Source: Fidelibacterota bacterium TCS55 (lineage in GTDB: Bacteria; Fidelibacterota; Marinisomatia; Marinisomatales; TCS55). Taken from it: a DNA stretch of 14,437 nt. Shown here in pieces: positions 14,264-14,437 of the stretch (positions are counted from its first letter, which is position 1; every line of letters begins with the position of its first letter). The DNA is taken from the NCBI GenBank assembly GCA_905182385.1, contig CAJJBS010000099.1:1-14437 (forward strand), read 5' to 3'. The position numbers were made by a program, and so were the translations under genes. Below the pieces are notes generated by a model that searched no databases, had not been told where the DNA came from, and saw only the letters and a program-made list of their open reading frames with translations.

Positions 14264-14270
14264 TAGTTTT

Positions 14271-14437
14271 TTGATTTTAAAAATAACTACGATATATAGA
14301 AGGGCAACGGTAACCGTTGCCCTTCTTTTTTCTATTCTCTCAGCACTTCCTAATCAAAGAGGTGAGTTTGAATCTAGATATCTTTGGGTTGTTAGAAATT
14401 CAATAACAACAAAAGTAGATATTGAAAATATGATTGA
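14271..14437 (+). CDS. Start of a possible exported protein, glycoside-hydrolase-like (partial, start uncertain)
   Basis: A frame with no stop runs from 14244 to the window edge. Its only ordinary start codon before 14430 is TTG 14271, seven bases after rplQ. From there it reads MILKITTIYRRATVTVAL, then LFSILSALPNQRGEF, then ESRYLWVVRNSITTKV, then DIENMI. Lys4, Arg10 and Arg11 followed by an apolar stretch (about 12-26) look like a signal peptide, though no clear Ala-X-Ala cleavage site is seen. The RYLWVVRNSITT segment resembles, from memory, the first strand of putative glycoside hydrolases of the YddW/GHL10 kind ('family 10 glycosylhydrolase'). No Shine-Dalgarno precedes the TTG, and codons 10-19 coincide with the terminator hairpin. 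The real start may therefore be different or non-canonical. The coding frame after 14334 is more secure than the start. Confidence 0.45.
   Translation, partial: MILKITTIYRRATVTVALLFSILSALPNQRGEFESRYLWVVRNSITTKVDIENMI
14298..14333 (+). terminator. Strong intrinsic terminator of the ribosomal-protein operon
   Basis: A perfect 13-bp inverted repeat, arms AGAAGGGCAACGG (14298-14310) and CCGTTGCCCTTCT (14314-14326), is separated by a three-base TAA loop and runs into T14326-T14331 followed by CT. The GC-rich stem stands out from the AT-rich surroundings. There is no T-run on the other side, so it acts on + strand transcription only. It begins 34 bases after the rplQ stop. It is the only terminator-like structure I found in the window. 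It also lies within an open reading frame that continues to the window end. Confidence 0.9.

Noticed and set aside
14271..14298. Promoter-like pair TTGATT (14271-14276) and TATATA (14293-14298) with 16-base spacing
   Set aside because: Such matches are frequent in AT-rich DNA. A transcript starting just after it would begin inside the terminator stem and lack an ordinary start codon for the downstream frame. It is possible but not supported.
1..14437. Search for mobile elements, CRISPR repeats, tRNA or rRNA genes and long direct repeats
   Set aside because: None seen by eye; the region is a compact conserved operon with no spare sequence, and the only strong inverted repeat is the terminator.

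Overview
This window is a bacterial ribosomal-protein super-operon, all on the + strand, running from the 3' end of tuf (EF-Tu) through the S10, spc and alpha blocks to rplQ. It is followed by one strong intrinsic terminator and the beginning of a further, unrelated open frame. DNA and codon third positions are visibly AT-rich. Several proteins (SecY, S4, L22, RpoA, L2) read like those of the FCB group (Bacteroidota, Chlorobiota, Marinimicrobia/SAR406). Clear Shine-Dalgarno sites before several genes argue against a typical Bacteroidota genome, which usually lacks them. A marine AT-rich Marinimicrobia-like bacterium is my best guess, from memory of the families only.

Layout: tuf (partial, 1-212); S10 block rpsJ-rplC-rplD-rplW-rplB-rpsS-rplV-rpsC-rplP-rpmC-rpsQ (226-5089); spc block rplN-rplX-rplE-rpsN-rpsH-rplF-rplR-rpsE-rpmD-rplO-secY (5095-10355); map and infA (10355-11333); alpha block rpmJ-rpsM-rpsK-rpsD-rpoA-rplQ (11340-14263). 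rpmJ (37 codons) is the only very short gene. There are 31 genes in this series, none broken, with gaps of at most 16 bases and many start/stop overlaps. No leader, internal terminator or intergenic promoter is visible, so the set is probably one transcription unit with translational coupling.

Together the genes supply most of the ribosome's primary-binding proteins, the SecY channel for membrane and exported proteins, methionine aminopeptidase for N-terminal processing of new chains, initiation factor IF-1 and the RNA polymerase alpha subunit. This is the conserved growth-rate core of a bacterial genome.

The only non-routine part is the last 174 bases. A perfect 13-bp hairpin with a T-run ends the operon. 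An uninterrupted frame starting at a possible TTG seven bases after rplQ runs straight through that hairpin to the window edge. It encodes a signal-peptide-like N-terminus and then an 'LWVVR' segment resembling putative glycoside hydrolases. No mobile element, CRISPR array, tRNA or rRNA was seen, and I found no new system inside the operon itself.
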